A stretch of 64,000 nt of DNA from Lathyrus oleraceus (GCF_024323335.1 NC_066584.1:433747408-433811407); one strand, 5' to 3'. Numbered from the stretch's first letter, positions 10,111 through 23,040 are shown. Numbers and translations: made by a program. Notes: generated from the letters alone by a model not told the origin.

Positions 10111-13100
10111 CTAAACTATTCTCGTTGGTTTGTGTTTTTTAAGTGGACAACGTCACTGCGCAATCTACCTGATGCTCGACCTTTGGAGACTTACTCATTT
10201 GTAGTAGAAGGAGTTAACGTATCCTTAAGAGGGGATAATGTTTGTTTGTGTTTTAGGAAAACTCAAGCAAGAAAGGAAGTCCTATACGAAGGAACCGTGC
10301 TACCTTAATTGACATGCAAACGAGACTACGCGGAGTCTAACAAACCTAGGGGATACAATCACACCACACAAGCACACACAAGCACATACAGCATAAAATA
10401 AACACACCAACAAGGGGCTCAAACATCAAGGTTAGGTTTTAGTCGAGGGGTCATATCAACCTCAACAAACAAACCTCTGGAATTGGGTAGATGTTGCTCT
10501 TAACCTTGCCATTGAGGGGCTAAGGTGAAGCAGATGAAAGGTGAGTGAAGATAAGACTTCACAGCTCTTATCCCTGGCCTGGGAGAGCTTAAGACAAGAA
10601 TGTGTGGGTTCAGAAAGTGGGAACCCTTCTACACATTTGATACTGACTCAACTGTACAATTGTACAAGATCTTGGGCTTGTATCTGCAATGCATCAACAC
10701 AGTGGTGTGAGCAAAGCAGATGACACACAGAATAGCAGGGGATAGGTTGCATATCCCTTGGGTTCTGCCAATTGCCTCTTCACTTAGGAGGTCTTTGACT
10801 ATGTACAAGGACAAATTGTAAACATACACAAACATTGCCTCTTAAGGAGGACTTCAGACAGTTGCCTGGCCAAGTAACAAGCCAGGTCTTCCAGACTACA
10901 TGAAGTTAGGAAGTTATACCTCAATGCAAATTGCTTATACAAGCAAAGCAAAGCAAAAGTTCACAAGGAACTGAGCAACTAAAAGCACCTGAAATAGTCA
11001 AGCAGACATTAGTATGCAACTTCAAAACAAAGCAAAAGGAAACAGACATCAACAGTTAATCATAAGCAAGTGAATGTGCAAGGCACAAGGCTCAAGGCAT
11101 GTGAGCCAAGCCACCTACAAAACAAACAAGTTAATCAATGATATTCAAGCAAGTTCAATCAAAAAGAATTGGTCTCATTGGATAATTGTTGGTCAACCTG
11201 AAAACATGAACTCAAATGTGAGTAACTGGACCACTAGGGCAAGCCTAGGGTCAAAAGAGAATGAAAAAGTTCAAACAGCAAGTGGCAAGCATCCAAGATC
11301 ATGTTCAAACAGTTAAGAAACAATACCAATTAGGTGCACATTCATATCAATCATCATCATCATTTCATGAACAATTCAGGTCAAAGTATAGCAAACAGAA
11401 GCTCATAGGAGTCAACAACAAGACTTGAATCAAAAGCAATCTCAAACATTTTCAAAAATCACCAAATAAATCATGATCAATCACAACCCACAGCATGGTA
11501 AGCATGTCAAATTTCATCTCATTTGGACAAGTAGAAGGCAGTCAATGAAAATCAGAAAGTCAAAGCAATTTTGAACATGCTCAAAGAAGTCAACCAAACA
11601 TGCATCAACTTGAAAAATTCATAAATCATGGATGGCATAAGATAAATGAATGGGACTAAAACCATGGCAAAGCTTAAGATGTCTAGTAATCTCATGTAAA
11701 ATTTCATGTCCATCTAATAAAGTATGAGAATTTCACAAAACAAATGGGCACAAGTGTCACAAAAGGTCAACATAAGACCAAACAGGGGACAAAAATCTCA
11801 ATCAAATGGAAAATGCCATAAATAATTTCACAAAAATTCACATACAAACTAGACATATAAGAGTAGGTTCATGCAAAAAATCAATCCATTTGGAGGTCAA
11901 TAGGCATGGCTATAAAAATCAACAAGTTGCACATCAATAGTGTGACACAAATTGTCACACCTTACTTCAAAAATTCACAACTCACAATCCAGAAATGAGA
12001 AATTCACAAACTCTACATCAAAATAAACATGAATGTGTCTAGTTTGTGCTCAAAAAGTTTCAAGTCCATAGGATAAGTCATGACCATTTCACAAAGGTTT
12101 TGGTAAAATGTGTGCAATATGGATGCATGTTACAAATCAATATGCCAAATAAAATCCAATGATCACAAAATTCTGGAAAAAATATGATAAAAAAGTAGAG
12201 ATCATGATGAAGATAATGCAAAAATTCCCATGAGAATTGGACTTAAAATGATGGAGATATGATTTTTCAAAGTTGTTGCATCAAATTGAAATAAAAATTG
12301 AAAAAAATAAATGGATTAAATGGATTTTAAAAAACCAGGAATGGCATATTTGTAATTCTGGGATTCACTTAACAAAACGCAGCCGTTTTGGCACGGCAAA
12401 GGGAATGTTCCCATTGGTCAGCATGGAGAAACAGTACCATGCACGTGGGTCTCAGATTTCTGGGCAAGGCAATGAACAAATCTAGGGTTTAATGAACAGT
12501 ATGCATATTCATCTTCTCAAATTCGACTCAACCATAATTTTTTCCAGAAATTGCAATTGGGCACACCATCATGATCAGTAAACAATGTACATGCATAATC
12601 TAAAGGCCATTTTCATTAAATCAACTTGAACATCACGAATCAAACCAAAACATATTTCATCACCAAACTTAAAACATAGATTTCTCCTAAACTACTCAAT
12701 CATTTCCAATCATTCAAAGCTCAGTGTGACCAGGGCAAAGAGATATACAAAGTGCATAGCATGGTTTCAAGAAATTGGAGGTTCGATTTCTTACTTGATT
12801 TGGAAGCAAATGGAAAAACCGCGGTTGTTTGATGATGTCTTGCTGAAACAGGTGCCCCAAAGACCTTCAAATGATGAATGATGAAGAAGGTTTGGCTTGA
12901 AACAGCTTGGTTTGGATGCAAACAACTTCTGCCATTAAAGGAGCTTGAAGAAAACAGCCACGAAATAGGTTTTCCAGTTGGGTTTTTCCACTTGCAATGA
13001 GCTCAAAAAGGTGAGTATATGATGAAACCAACAAGACAGCTCGAGTTCTCTTTGCTTTTTTCAGTAAAAGTTTAAAAATGCCAGAATGGAATTTTGAGTG

Positions 13101-14188
13101 AGTGAGAGAATTCTGTGGAAAATGGGAGGCTGCTAGGGTTGGAATTGACAGAAAATGTGCTATTTATTTGTTGTTTAGTATTGGCTAAGTAAGTGTTAAT
13201 CACCATTATCTCAAATGAATCATTTTGGTCATTTTGCTAAATTTCACCAACTTGGCAAATGGGGTGTGTACTGCACGAATTGGGCTTGCAAACAAGTCAT
13301 AAACAACATTTCTGAACTATTCCAAATGGCCAAAAATGTTAGAAATGCTTAATTCAAAAACTCAATTTTTCACTACACTTGAAATTAATTCAAGCAAGTC
13401 CAAAAAGGCCATTTTGAATGGTGATGTTTTGGTGCATGATGATGACATTTTTGGAAAGAGGGGATCAAATATGACTTGTAGGAAAAAACCTCACCAAATT
13501 TGGCCAAATGGTTTGAGAGATATGGCCTTTTGAAGTTCAAGAATTTTTGAAAATGAATTGATCATATCTTGCCAACCATACATGGGAATTGAGAGTTCTT
13601 GGACTTTTTGGAAATGGGAGAACAAGATATTCAACTTTCATGTTGGGAAAAAATTCATTCGAAGCTTGTATCATGATGTAAGTTTGGGATCAAGAAGTTT
13701 CCATTTTTGGCAGTTAAAATTACAGGTCCAGTTTCTATTTTTGGAAATTTCTGATTTGGCTTCAAATTCTTCAATGATGATGTTTTCCATGACATATGAG
13801 GCCTATTTGGACATGAATAAGCTCTCTCAAACCAAATCCATCCATCAAAACCATAAAATCAAGCCCAGTTGACCAAGTTTGACTTTTTAGGGTTTCTGAC
13901 TGATTGTGCATTGACTGATGACCTCTGAGCATCCAATCTTTGACCTGAACACTTCAAATGGACCCACAAGTCATGTGAACATGTTGGACCAACCCTAGGG
14001 CCTTGGCTCCTTGAGAAACACACTTGCTTGCTTGGTTGACTGATCTCCTGATCAGTTTGACCTAATTCTTCTGACTGGCTTGCACTTGAGGCAAAGGGAC
14101 AATGCAATGCTATGCAGTGGACCATGTTATGCTATGACCTAATATGAGAATGTATGTACAATGATAGGTGCAAATTTGAGGTGCTACA

Positions 14189-14193
14189 AGTAG
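14189..14193. repeat. TSD of solo LTR E, right copy (AGTAG)
   Basis: It matches 8919-8923 and lies directly after the terminal CA of E. Confidence 0.9.
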
Positions 14194-14509
14194 GCGCAAA
14201 GCATTCTGGCACAAATTTGGACGGCATTCCCCACGGGAATCCGGCAGGCAGGTTCGGTGCAAAGTGGGCGGTGGCAGCAAACACGGTAGAGGTAACCACT
14301 TCTGAGATAACAGTCCTCGCGGGAGGAGTTGCAGGCATTGGAGAAGCTTGACTTTGAGCAACAAGGACTGACTCCATCATGGCAGTCAGTCGGGCGATCT
14401 CGTCCTTCATCTCTTTATTCTCTTGCTCTAGATGTTCCATGATTTTCTGATGATTAGCTCGAGTGTTGTACCGGTGAGTCAGCTTGGCTAAAGCACAGAA
14501 GAACACCAA
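14194..14509 (-). pseudogene. Ogre C gag, N-terminal part
   Basis: It encodes the start of Ogre Gag: THRYNTRAN, then a coiled-coil helix (EHLEQENKEMKDEIARLTAMM), then an Ala/Pro/Thr-rich linker with FPWGMP. The frame meets the E insertion at 14193 and continues at 8918. The real start is unclear: no good ATG precedes THRYNTR except one at 14509, and TTCTGTGCTTTAG just before this block resembles a splice acceptor. Confidence 0.8.
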
Positions 14510-14737
14510 TCAGACACCTGGCAAAAACCTGCTTATGCAAATGATGCATGAGATGCAATGCTTGATTATTTTTATCTTCAAGGAACTTACTATATCATTT
14601 GCAAATATATAATACTGAAATGGCAATAATTGATATGACCAAAAATTTCTTTTTATTTATATAAATTGGAAGGATTACACTGAGTACAATTTCAGAAACC
14701 AAAATAAAAGATACAAGAGAAAAGGAGACTAGTCATC
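14510..14737 (-). other. Spacer between Ogre C ORF1 and gag
   Basis: Non-coding and AT-rich. On the minus strand its 3' end approaches a pyrimidine-rich TTCTTCTGTGCTTTAG at the gag boundary, which could be a splice acceptor. Nothing else seen. Confidence 0.45.
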
Positions 14738-16238
14738 CTAAGGATCCCTAACAACAATGTCAGAAGATCTGGCTGAAGGCGCGTACTTCCTTCGAATGCG
14801 ACGGATCTCGGTCTCAAAAGAAGCCTTCATCTGAGTCTTCTTAAGGACATGCTGGTCAATAATCTTCTTCCAAGCAACGGAAGGCTGAGGCATGCTAGAA
14901 GATGAAACCTCTGACTCTCTCTGTCTCTTCGTTACTCGGTCTTTAAGTAGCTCAATCAGTGCATCTTTATCCTTAGACTCCAACTGCAACTCTTCATGCT
15001 TCTTGCTCAAAGCACGGAAACACTCTTCCCACATATCCTTCTCTTGCATCATCTTGATGAGCGCGTCTTCCAACTCCTCTACATCTTGGTTAATGAGAGT
15101 TAATGGCTCAACCACAACCATAGACATAGGTCTTTCACAAGGATAAGACATCTTCAACTCCAAATCTCTCTTCTTCACCCAAAAAGTGTAAGCTTCCAAA
15201 GCTACACAATTGCACGGACCAAGCTCGGATTTTCCTTTCTTATGCACATTATGCCAAGCATGCACAATCTTCTGTTTCAAATGTTAGGAATCTTTACCCT
15301 CTTAATAGAAAAGATCTTCTAACAACATGTTATTAGGTTTGTCTCTCAAGGGGAACCCAAATTGACGACGAGCCAAAGCAGGGTTATAATTAATTCCTCC
15401 TTGCGTACCAATGAGAGGCACATTAGAGAATTCACCACAACTGCATAATCTCCAAATTGCTTAAAGACGGATCATACCAAACTATATCATCATTAGTGAG
15501 AGACATAAGTCTCTGAGACCACTGTAGACATTGTTTGTTCTCCACAAAAGCAGGTGTCTGAGGCAAGTGCGAAATAAACCACTTGTACAGAAGAGGAATG
15601 CAACAGACAATAGTTCCACCACCTTTAGAATTCCTTAGATACAAAGAGAAATACATATCACCCAACAGAGTAGGCACAAGATTCCCAATCAAGAAAAGTC
15701 TAATGGCGTTAACATCAACGAAGCCGTCAATGTTAGGGAACAAAGCTAATCCAAAGATGAGCAACACAAAGATAGCTTCAAAAGCGTCCATACTACCAGC
15801 TTGAGCAAAAGTGGTTGCGTCCTTGATGAGGAAAATAGATGGCAACCCAAATAATCCTCCTTTCTTCACCCAATGAGCCTCTATCTCAGACTTCTTCAAG
15901 TGAAGAGCTTCAACAATAATACTAGATCGGGGAATCTCCTCCAATCCACTAAAAGGCACTCTACTAGAAACAGGTATCCCCAAAAGATGAGAATACTCCT
16001 CCAAGGTAGGCACAAGCTGAAAATATGGGAAAGTGAAACAATGGTAGAGAGGATCATAGAACTGCACCAATACACTCAAGAGTCCCTCAACCACATCAGC
16101 AGACAAGATAGACAGAAGCTTCCCATGACGTTGTTTGAAGTCCAATGGATCTAATTCAAAAGATGCTAGCTTCCTTAACTCTTTCAAGTCTGGACATCTG
16201 AAACTGTATTTCTTAGTGTTCCTTCGTCCACAATCCAT
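14738..16238 (-). pseudogene. Ogre C ORF1 (pre-gag protein of unknown function)
   Basis: Ogre elements carry an extra ORF between the 5' LTR and gag; its role is unknown, and related plant proteins are annotated only as a domain of unknown function. The first frame starts at ATG 16238 (MDCGRRNTKKYSFRCPDL) and runs to 15432. It contains the conserved block FYDPLYHCFTFPYFQLVPTL, a hydrophobic middle (FEAIFVLLIFGLALFPNIDG), and WFISHLPQTPAF. The frame then shifts and meets two stops between 15432 and 15281, and resumes at 15280-14738 with a helical Glu/Lys-rich C-terminus. About 500 codons in all. Broken by one frameshift and two stops; otherwise well preserved. Confidence 0.8.
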
Positions 16239-17076
16239 GGTCTGAAAATATTTTCAAATGATACCTTAGTTCCTTGAAATTTTCGTATGATGAATGTTAT
16301 GATGTGCATGAATGCATGAATGCAACAATCACAAATAATGGATCACACACAAGGAAAACAAAGGTCAAGGGATGAATCAAGTCATTGTCAAGATCAATCA
16401 TCCATTTTGGTGGATTATAGTTTACACCTTATCAACACCCAAGTTCCATTGATATTGACAAGACTTGATTGGATCAACCAAGAATCAAGGGTTTGTTGCA
16501 AGTCACGAGCATGGAGTCTGGGTAAGAACCATCCCAAAGGAGTGAACTAAGGATAAAAACCTGTAGATCATATTCTAAAAAGTTCCAGAGTCTTAATTCC
16601 ATCTATCTGATGTTACAGGTTAAGATGACTGACTCATCGACCCATAATATTCTCAAGAGAAACTCGTTTGAGTGTAGTATCGCGTAACAACTGTTATCAA
16701 GTCTACACCTGAACAGTTTCCACACTACGTCCTAAATAGGCCAAGATGGGTTAAGTGTTCTAAGGTCCCCAGCTTCTCAGACCCAATTAGAAATAGTAAT
16801 GCCTAACCACAAATACTTGTTTGACATTTCCAAATCCAAAGGAGTCTCCACTGGGCAGATGGATCTCAAGCCAACTTGTTAAGGACTACTCCACACAAGT
16901 CGAACATGACTATACCATCCTCCTATCTTAATTGCACTCAAGTTCGGGTTAGAACTTATCTCACCATTCAGAGATCACCAAGCACAACAAGCAAATTATA
17001 TCACACATACATATATACAAACATCACATATATACAAATATATGCACACAAAAAGTAGGCTAAACCCACTGGAGAT
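16239..17076 (-). other. Ogre C 5' leader
   Basis: Untranslated region between PBS and ORF1, about 840 bp, AC-rich on the plus strand near 16980-17050 (repeated ACATATATACAAA). No coding sequence recognised. Confidence 0.6.
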
Positions 17077-17100
17077 GAATCCCCAACAGAGTCTCCACTT
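17077..17100 (-). other. Primer binding site of Ogre C
   Basis: On the minus strand, six bases after the LTR CA, the sequence reads AAGTGGAGACTCTGTTGGGG. It is a slightly mutated form of the GTGGCGACTCTGCTGGGGA site of Ogre/Tat elements, usually assigned to tRNA-Arg. Assignment rests on the family pattern. Confidence 0.65.
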
Positions 17101-17106
17101 AATTTC

Positions 17107-20100
17107 TGTAGCGGGAAATTCACGATCATCAAGCTATTGACAAGCTAGAGATCAATTAACAAGAGTCGCCACCGCGCTTTTATTGTTTCCAAGGAAAAAG
17201 GGAAAAAGTACGAACAAAACCCAAATAATAAGAAGTTTTCAAATAAAAACTAATAAAAATCAGAGATCACGGGTAAGGGGGTTAGTTACACAGAGGGAAG
17301 GTGTTAGCACCCAAAGTGTCCTAGGTACTCCTAGGGAGCCCTTTTTGTGTGCATATGTATTTTGTACAAAGTGATGTTTACAAGAAAATAGAATGGGGGA
17401 TGAGAAAAGAATTCATTAATTATATTTTTTTGTTTGACAAGACCTTCGGTCTTGTGCCTACGTACCAACATAAAAATGAGGGATCAAAACCTCGTAGTTC
17501 ATGCTATAAATTTCAAGATGAGTATGTTGGTTTTAACAAAATTTAAGTTTGAAAGGCACAAAGGCCTGAAAAGGATTTGAATGAGTTAGTTCTTTTTTGG
17601 CTTTTTGAAAGTTTAAGTCAAGTATAGTTAAATTTATTTACAAGTTTGATTTAAGAAAATAAGTTTAAAAATGCATTGGCATAAGTCCAAAGTTTCTATC
17701 TTTTGCAAAAGTGGTCAAAGTTTAGAACAAAAGTCGTTCACACAAAGAAGGTTTTGAAAATGGAGGGAGAGATTTTGAAATTAAAGAAATGGGGATAAGA
17801 TGAAGAGACTATCCTATGCACAAAATTTAAAAGTTTAGAGTTGAAAAGATCTGACCAAATGGGTAGCAATCCAATAGACAAGTATGTCAATAGAAACCAA
17901 GAATTCCCTTGGACTTTTAGAATCAAACAACACACAAATGCACAATTATATCAATCTTGAAGAGAAAAGGCATCAAATAAAGATGGTCTTATCCAAGCTT
18001 ATCCACTTCATGATCTTCTTCAAAATAGCCCATGTAGCAGATGAATTCCACAAGTCACAGGTTCAACAAAACAGCTTAACAATGATCAATGTTGCAGATG
18101 AACTGGAGAGATCTTGAATGATGTATCAGATGAAATTCAAATTGCAAGCACTTGGTTCTTCAACAAATTGGCATTGGCCAAGTCCATTAGCAAAGGAATG
18201 TTGCCTAAGTTCTAAGTCCAATTAGTCCACAGATCAAGCCAACAGTCCACACAAAAGTTTTTTAGGGTTTTTGTTGTTATTATGTACATTAATGGTCAAA
18301 GACCACACAAACAAGCAAAGGAACACAAAACAAAATATATCACACAATATGGTCCAAATAGACAAAGTGAAAATTACATTAACATAAACAATTAGAATGA
18401 TATGTATAATGGCAAATGATAATAGAGTGCTAAAAGTAAATTGCATTAAAAGTAAGAGCTTGAAATTAAAAGTTAATAGTTAGTAAGTTAGAAGTGAGTT
18501 TTGTTTTGCTTTTGATTTCAAGACATTCTTTGGAGAACACTCAACCCACTTGCCACAGGCATGGATCCTTGAACCAAAACATCTTCCAAAGGAAGGAAAT
18601 AAGACCAGGTTTCCACACAATACCATGGAAGAGGGGAGACTTACAATCTCACTAACTAGAATGATTATGCCTTTTATGTCACACATTTAGCGCTATGTTA
18701 AGCAATCATAATTGGACTTATGTAGAAGTCACAACTATTTGAGGTCGGGAAATAGACTTTTGGTGTTAATGCATGTTGGAGACATAGTATTATAAACTAT
18801 GCTCATTAAACATACCACACACACAAAATATGCAAAAAGGTGTGGCCTAATCTCATCCATACTCATGTTAATCTTTCAATCAACTAGCATTAGGACTTTG
18901 AGATGTCATTGGCCAAATGGAAATGAATGAATGAAGAAAGGGAATTAGATGAAGGGGAAGGGGATGAATGAGATCACAAATTGGTCAAAGGAGGACTTTT
19001 ACCAAATTAATATCATTCATTCATTTCGAGAGATGGAATGTACATTCCATCAATCCCCTAAATCCAATGATATTAACTTAACAAAGTCAAATCAACCTTG
19101 ACCAAGGCCCAACAACAAACAAGCAAACTCAAATAAGTCAATACAAATGGTCAACACAATTTAAATGACATTTATTTAATTAAAAATAATAAAATAATGC
19201 ATTAAATTCAAATATGTTTTGTCCAATTCCTAAAATCTCATCAAAACACCAAAGAAATGGCCATGAGATTTATCATAGGTAAAACAAGGTCAAAGGACCT
19301 TGGAGAAAAAATTTCATAATTTTTGGACATTAAAAAATATTTTTAAACACTTAAAAACAAATGAAAAATCAATTAATTCATGAAAAATATTAATAATAAT
19401 CCAAAAAATAATTTTAATTCAGAATATGAAAGAGGAAAATATTTGAAATTTTTTGATGAAAGTCCCATATTTTTTAGATCAATATTGAATTTAATATGAA
19501 TTATTGAAGACAATGCAATTAAAATAAAATATCATAAATTCTAAAATACGTGGACCATCAGATCTCCCTCATTAATTGAGGTGGCAGATCTGATGATTCA
19601 AAACGCGCGTTCCACCAGTTCCTTAGTCAACCGCGTGGCGCAGATGGTAATCAAAACAAACGCTCAAGATTAAAACTTGAGAGAAGGATCCTATGGTTCA
19701 GAAGTGAGACACCTCATCGCCGGAGCCCGAGCTCCGGTCATCTTCCCTGGTGAGCTCCACCGGACTGGTCAAGATGAACCATCACCAAAATAAAAAAAAC
19801 AGGGACATGATCTTGAAGAAGAAATGACACTGAGCTCGAATCTGACCTCCATTCATTCCAATTCCAAATATATTGAGAGATACGTGGATTTGAAAATTGA
19901 GGTACATGATCTAAGTTGCTTTGATTTGACCTCAAAGCAACTCAATCTTCTTGCCTACATTGGTAGGACTTTAGATAACCAAAGAATCAATGGAATTGAG
20001 CAATAATTTAAGAGAATCGAAGAGTTTAAAATTTCTGCAAATTACCTTCAATGGAGGTCTGAACACGATGGATCTTGATCTGAATTGTGCTTGGACTCAC

Positions 20101-21815
20101 TTTAATTGCTTGCAGGAGGAGAATGGAAAGGTTTATAAGCAATGGATTCCTGGAGAATTGAATTCCAAAACAGTGGAGATTCAAGCTCAAATTCAAATGA
20201 ATTTATCAGGTTTATCCTATGAGAGTGAAGGGTTTGAAGAGGGGGATCAAAGCTGGCGCAATGGTGTCTGAAATTCTGAGCATAAGGGCTTCTATATATA
20301 GCTCAATCATGTGATATTTGCACACTCTTTTCCACTTTCCAAATTTGGCAAATGATGATGGAATGGTGCATGGGCGCGCATAGGCCCATGAAATGATAGT
20401 TGAAGGTCCAATTTGAATGATCATATGTGTTGAAGTTAGCTTAGATTGCAAGGCACATGTGCATTGTTGCTTGAAGTTGGATCCACGCCAAATGATATCA
20501 ATCTGTCTAAGCCATGCGCAGCCTATGCATTTCTCATCCAAAATGAATGAATTTGAGCTCTTTGGAAAGGTGAGATCAAGAGGAACAAGTTTTATGTTGG
20601 ACACTTTTTCATTTGGAGCTTGGAACTTGGATAAATTTGAGGTGGAAGTTTGGAAAAATTTGACATATCAAAAATTTTCTAAGTGTCAAGCCATATGTGT
20701 CAACATTCCACCTTGCTTAACTTTTTATATGAGCTTCAAATGAGAAAAGTGTCTTCATCAAAGTTGTAAATCTCTCAAATACCTTCAAAATGGTCACCAA
20801 TTTCATGTAATTTGGATTTGAAATGATAGAGTTATGCATTCTTGAAGTTTGGAAAAATCACTTGATCAATGGTATAGGTCAAAAGTGACCTATAATGTAG
20901 CTCATATCACATGCTCAAAAAAGTTGAATTAGCTCCCACTTTAAACATAAACGTTGAAGTAGACACATTGAATTTGATTGTGCAACTTGGAAATCTTTCA
21001 TCTCATAAAAATTGAGCAAGTTATGGCCTTGGGAAGTTGACTTTCAAATTAGGGTTTAGACAAAATGACCTATAATGTTTCAACATAGAAAATGATTTTC
21101 CAAGAAAAAATAGATCTAGGTCTCAACATGAAAGTTTTTTGGAATGTAATTTAGAGTAAGTTTTCTCTTGGAATCATTTTGATATGGTGAAACTTGTAGG
21201 AGATAAGGTCTAGGGAGACCCAGTTTTGATAAGATGAATTTATCTGGCCAACCACCATCAACCAACTTGCTAATCTCCAATTCTCTTGACTTTATAGGCT
21301 CACGGTAGATCATACATGCATAAGATGATTAAATTTAAAGTGTCCCTTGAGAAATTTGATCAATTGGTGAGATAGTTTGTTGGAGGAGGTACTCAAGATA
21401 CCCAGTCAAACTAGGGTTTCCAAGGCAAATCACCCTCAAACTCTTGAAGCAAACTTGATCAATATAACATGTAGAGATCATTGGGACTCATATATGATGT
21501 TCATAACCATTCTTGAATCAATTCATGGTTGTACACTTTGTTCATGAGGGTCTCAAACCCTAGATGTGATCTTGATGAACCAATGAGATCATGCCCTACC
21601 TACAAAAGAGTTAGACAAATACAAAGGCATATTTTTGGTATTTTGGTTAGTAAAATGATAAAATACAAGTATGATATAATCACAAAGTGCTTGGTGATCT
21701 CACCCAAAACAAACCCAATGGAAAGGGGTAAGGAGGATGCCAAGGTATGATCCCAATACTAATGCTTATGATGAAATTGCATGAGGGATCTTAGGGTCAA
21801 AATTGGGGTCTTACA
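17107..21815 (-). repeat. 5' LTR of Ogre C (4709 bp)
   Basis: On the minus strand it starts TGTAAGACCCCAATTTTGAC (21815) and ends CCCGCTACA (17107), directly before the PBS. It shares with E and the D LTR a terminal TACA/GACA word, an AGAGTCGCCACC block (17162-17173), a GTGTTAGCACCC block (about 17281-17312), and a hairpin module (17457-17500). A TATATATAG near 20292-20300 is a candidate TATA box on the minus strand. Non-coding; short ORFs inside look random. Confidence 0.85.
17440..17500 (-). other. U5 hairpin module (Ogre C LTR)
   Basis: Outer stem CTACG (17458-17462) with CGTAG (17493-17497). The inner stem is weakened (CC..CAT aaaa ATG.GG). Just before it, AAGACC (17440-17445) pairs with GGTCTT (17449-17454) around TTC. 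It lies 351 bp from the LTR 3' end, matching E (322) and D (336). Confidence 0.6.
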
Positions 21816-22631
21816 TGAGGCACGTTGTTTGAAATTAACCCCGAGCCTTTCTAGCCATCCTGAATAATTATATCCCTCGTTAACCCCCCTTTGAGCCTGT
21901 ATCCATTTGTTTGTTTAAACCCCATAAATGTACCCCTTGGCCAAAACACTTCCTTACCCTGTTCAGAGTCATGTTAATGCATTCAAACTGTGTTGAAAAG
22001 CTAAGTTTGGGGTAAAAACCCCAAAAGCTACCAAAAGCCCAAGAAAGTGCGAGAACAAAAAAAAGAAAAAATTGATGAATCGAGAGAAAGAAAGAAAAAA
22101 AAAGAGAAAAATTTATAACTCGAAGACTCAGAAAGAAGCACGAAAAAAGGCATTCGGTGAAGAAAAGAAAATAAGAAAAGAAAACCAAGCAAATAAGAGA
22201 AACAAACATAGTATGTAACATCGACTCTGAACCAAAAACCCACTTGTTTTCCGTTTTTGTTTGAATAATCCATACCCTAACCCAAGCCAAGTTACAACCC
22301 GAAAGACCTCAAAAGTGTGTGTGTTGTGTGTAGGTGATAGGAAAAGAGAGACTATTCAAACTTGTGAGTGATATTGCATACTCTGAATTATGAGTGAAAA
22401 CAGTTGACGCCGAGAGAATTGGTGAGAATGTGATATAAGCTGACAGGTGAAACGGTGCTTTGAAGTGGAAGTGTGAAGGAAGACTTATAAAGAAAAGCAG
22501 GACTTGTGGAAGGAAAAGGGAAGACGTTAGCGAATGATCCCAGCAGTGGTGGGAAACATAAAGAATTCTGGGGAGTGACAATGTTGTCTGAAACATTACT
22601 TGGGACAAGCAATAAGCTAAGTTTGAGGTTA
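21816..22631 (+). other. 3' untranslated region of element F
   Basis: It holds CCCC-rich stretches (21,830-21,960), then an A/G-rich stretch of GAAAGAAAGAAAAAAAA type (22,050-22,190), then the PPT AAGCTAAGTTTGAGG (about 22614-22628). The purine-rich block is a hallmark of Athila 3' regions. Reading frames on the minus strand are by-products of this composition. Confidence 0.6.
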
Positions 22632-22916
22632 TGATCAGTCACCATTTGCCGTGAGTTTTCGTTACTGATCCGACACGAAATAGAGGCTTTTGACACACTG
22701 TGCAAGCATTTATGATACGTTTCAAGTTAGTTTTACTTCCGTCATTTTATTTAAGCATTTTGATCATTGTTATGTTTTACTTATATTTTAGTGATTTTAT
22801 GCGTGGGATAGCTGTGTTTTTGTCCGACAGGTCCAAGCAGAAGAACCAGGGAACTCAGAACGAGACAATGCAAGATTCCGGCAAGCAGAGAAGCAGAAAA
22901 CCCCGGTACAGGAGGC

Positions 22917-23040
22917 CTGACACGGGCCGTGTCAGACTGTCAGGTGCCTCTTCCAGCCGTGTCACCCCATGTCAGGGGCGTGTCAGCCAGGACAGTAGGC
23001 TGACACGGCCACCCGTGTCAGCTGACATGGGCCATGTCAG
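22917..23040 (+). repeat. Palindrome cluster in U3 of F
   Basis: Two 19-nt palindromes with a one-base centre, CTGACACGGGCCGTGTCAG (22917-22935) and CTGACATGGGCCATGTCAG (23022-23040), flank a third imperfect one at 23000-23021 (CTGACACGG...CCGTGTCAG). Further GTGTCA half-sites lie between. The cluster is about 100-220 bp upstream of the TATA box. Confidence 0.8.

Larger units (their letters stand above)
8924..14188 (-). mobile_element. Giant solo LTR E of an Ogre-type element (5265 bp)
   Basis: It is bounded by TG at 8924 and GGTGCTACA at 14188 and flanked by the 5-bp TSD AGTAG, inserted in gag of Ogre C. Read on the minus strand it starts TGTAGCACCTC and ends GCGACA, in Ogre LTR style. I find no PBS, PPT, gag or pol inside, and the two ends do not repeat each other, so it is one LTR left by LTR-LTR recombination rather than a whole element. 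The minus-strand 3' part (8924-10112) has conserved Ogre U5 blocks and four hairpin modules. The rest is A-rich, non-coding; short ORFs in it look random. Length suits Ogre LTRs. Confidence 0.85.
3529..21815 (-). mobile_element. Ogre-lineage Ty3-gypsy element C (5' LTR through RNase H)
   Basis: Read on the minus strand the order is 5' LTR (21815-17107), PBS, ORF1 (16238-14738), gag, PRO, intron, RT, RNase H; integrase and the 3' LTR are off-window beyond SIRE A. ORF1 before gag, a gap between PRO and RT, and a Tat-type second RNase H domain define Ogre/Tat elements, which are abundant in legumes. It carries two later insertions, solo LTR E and SIRE A. Its 5' LTR abuts an Athila-like element (F), into which it inserted. 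Confidence 0.9.

Noticed and set aside
11000..13900. Host gene within the A-rich middle of E
   Set aside because: No long or conserved frame, and the block lies inside an LTR bounded by TG/CA and a TSD.
8924..14188. E as a complete non-autonomous element with short LTRs
   Set aside because: The two ends share no direct repeat beyond TG/CA, and there is no PBS or PPT inside; the blocks match LTR U5 of Ogre C and D.
21880..22608. Hydrophobic minus-strand frames in the 3' region of F
   Set aside because: They are the complement of the A/G-rich Athila 3' region and part of the LTR; composition alone explains them.
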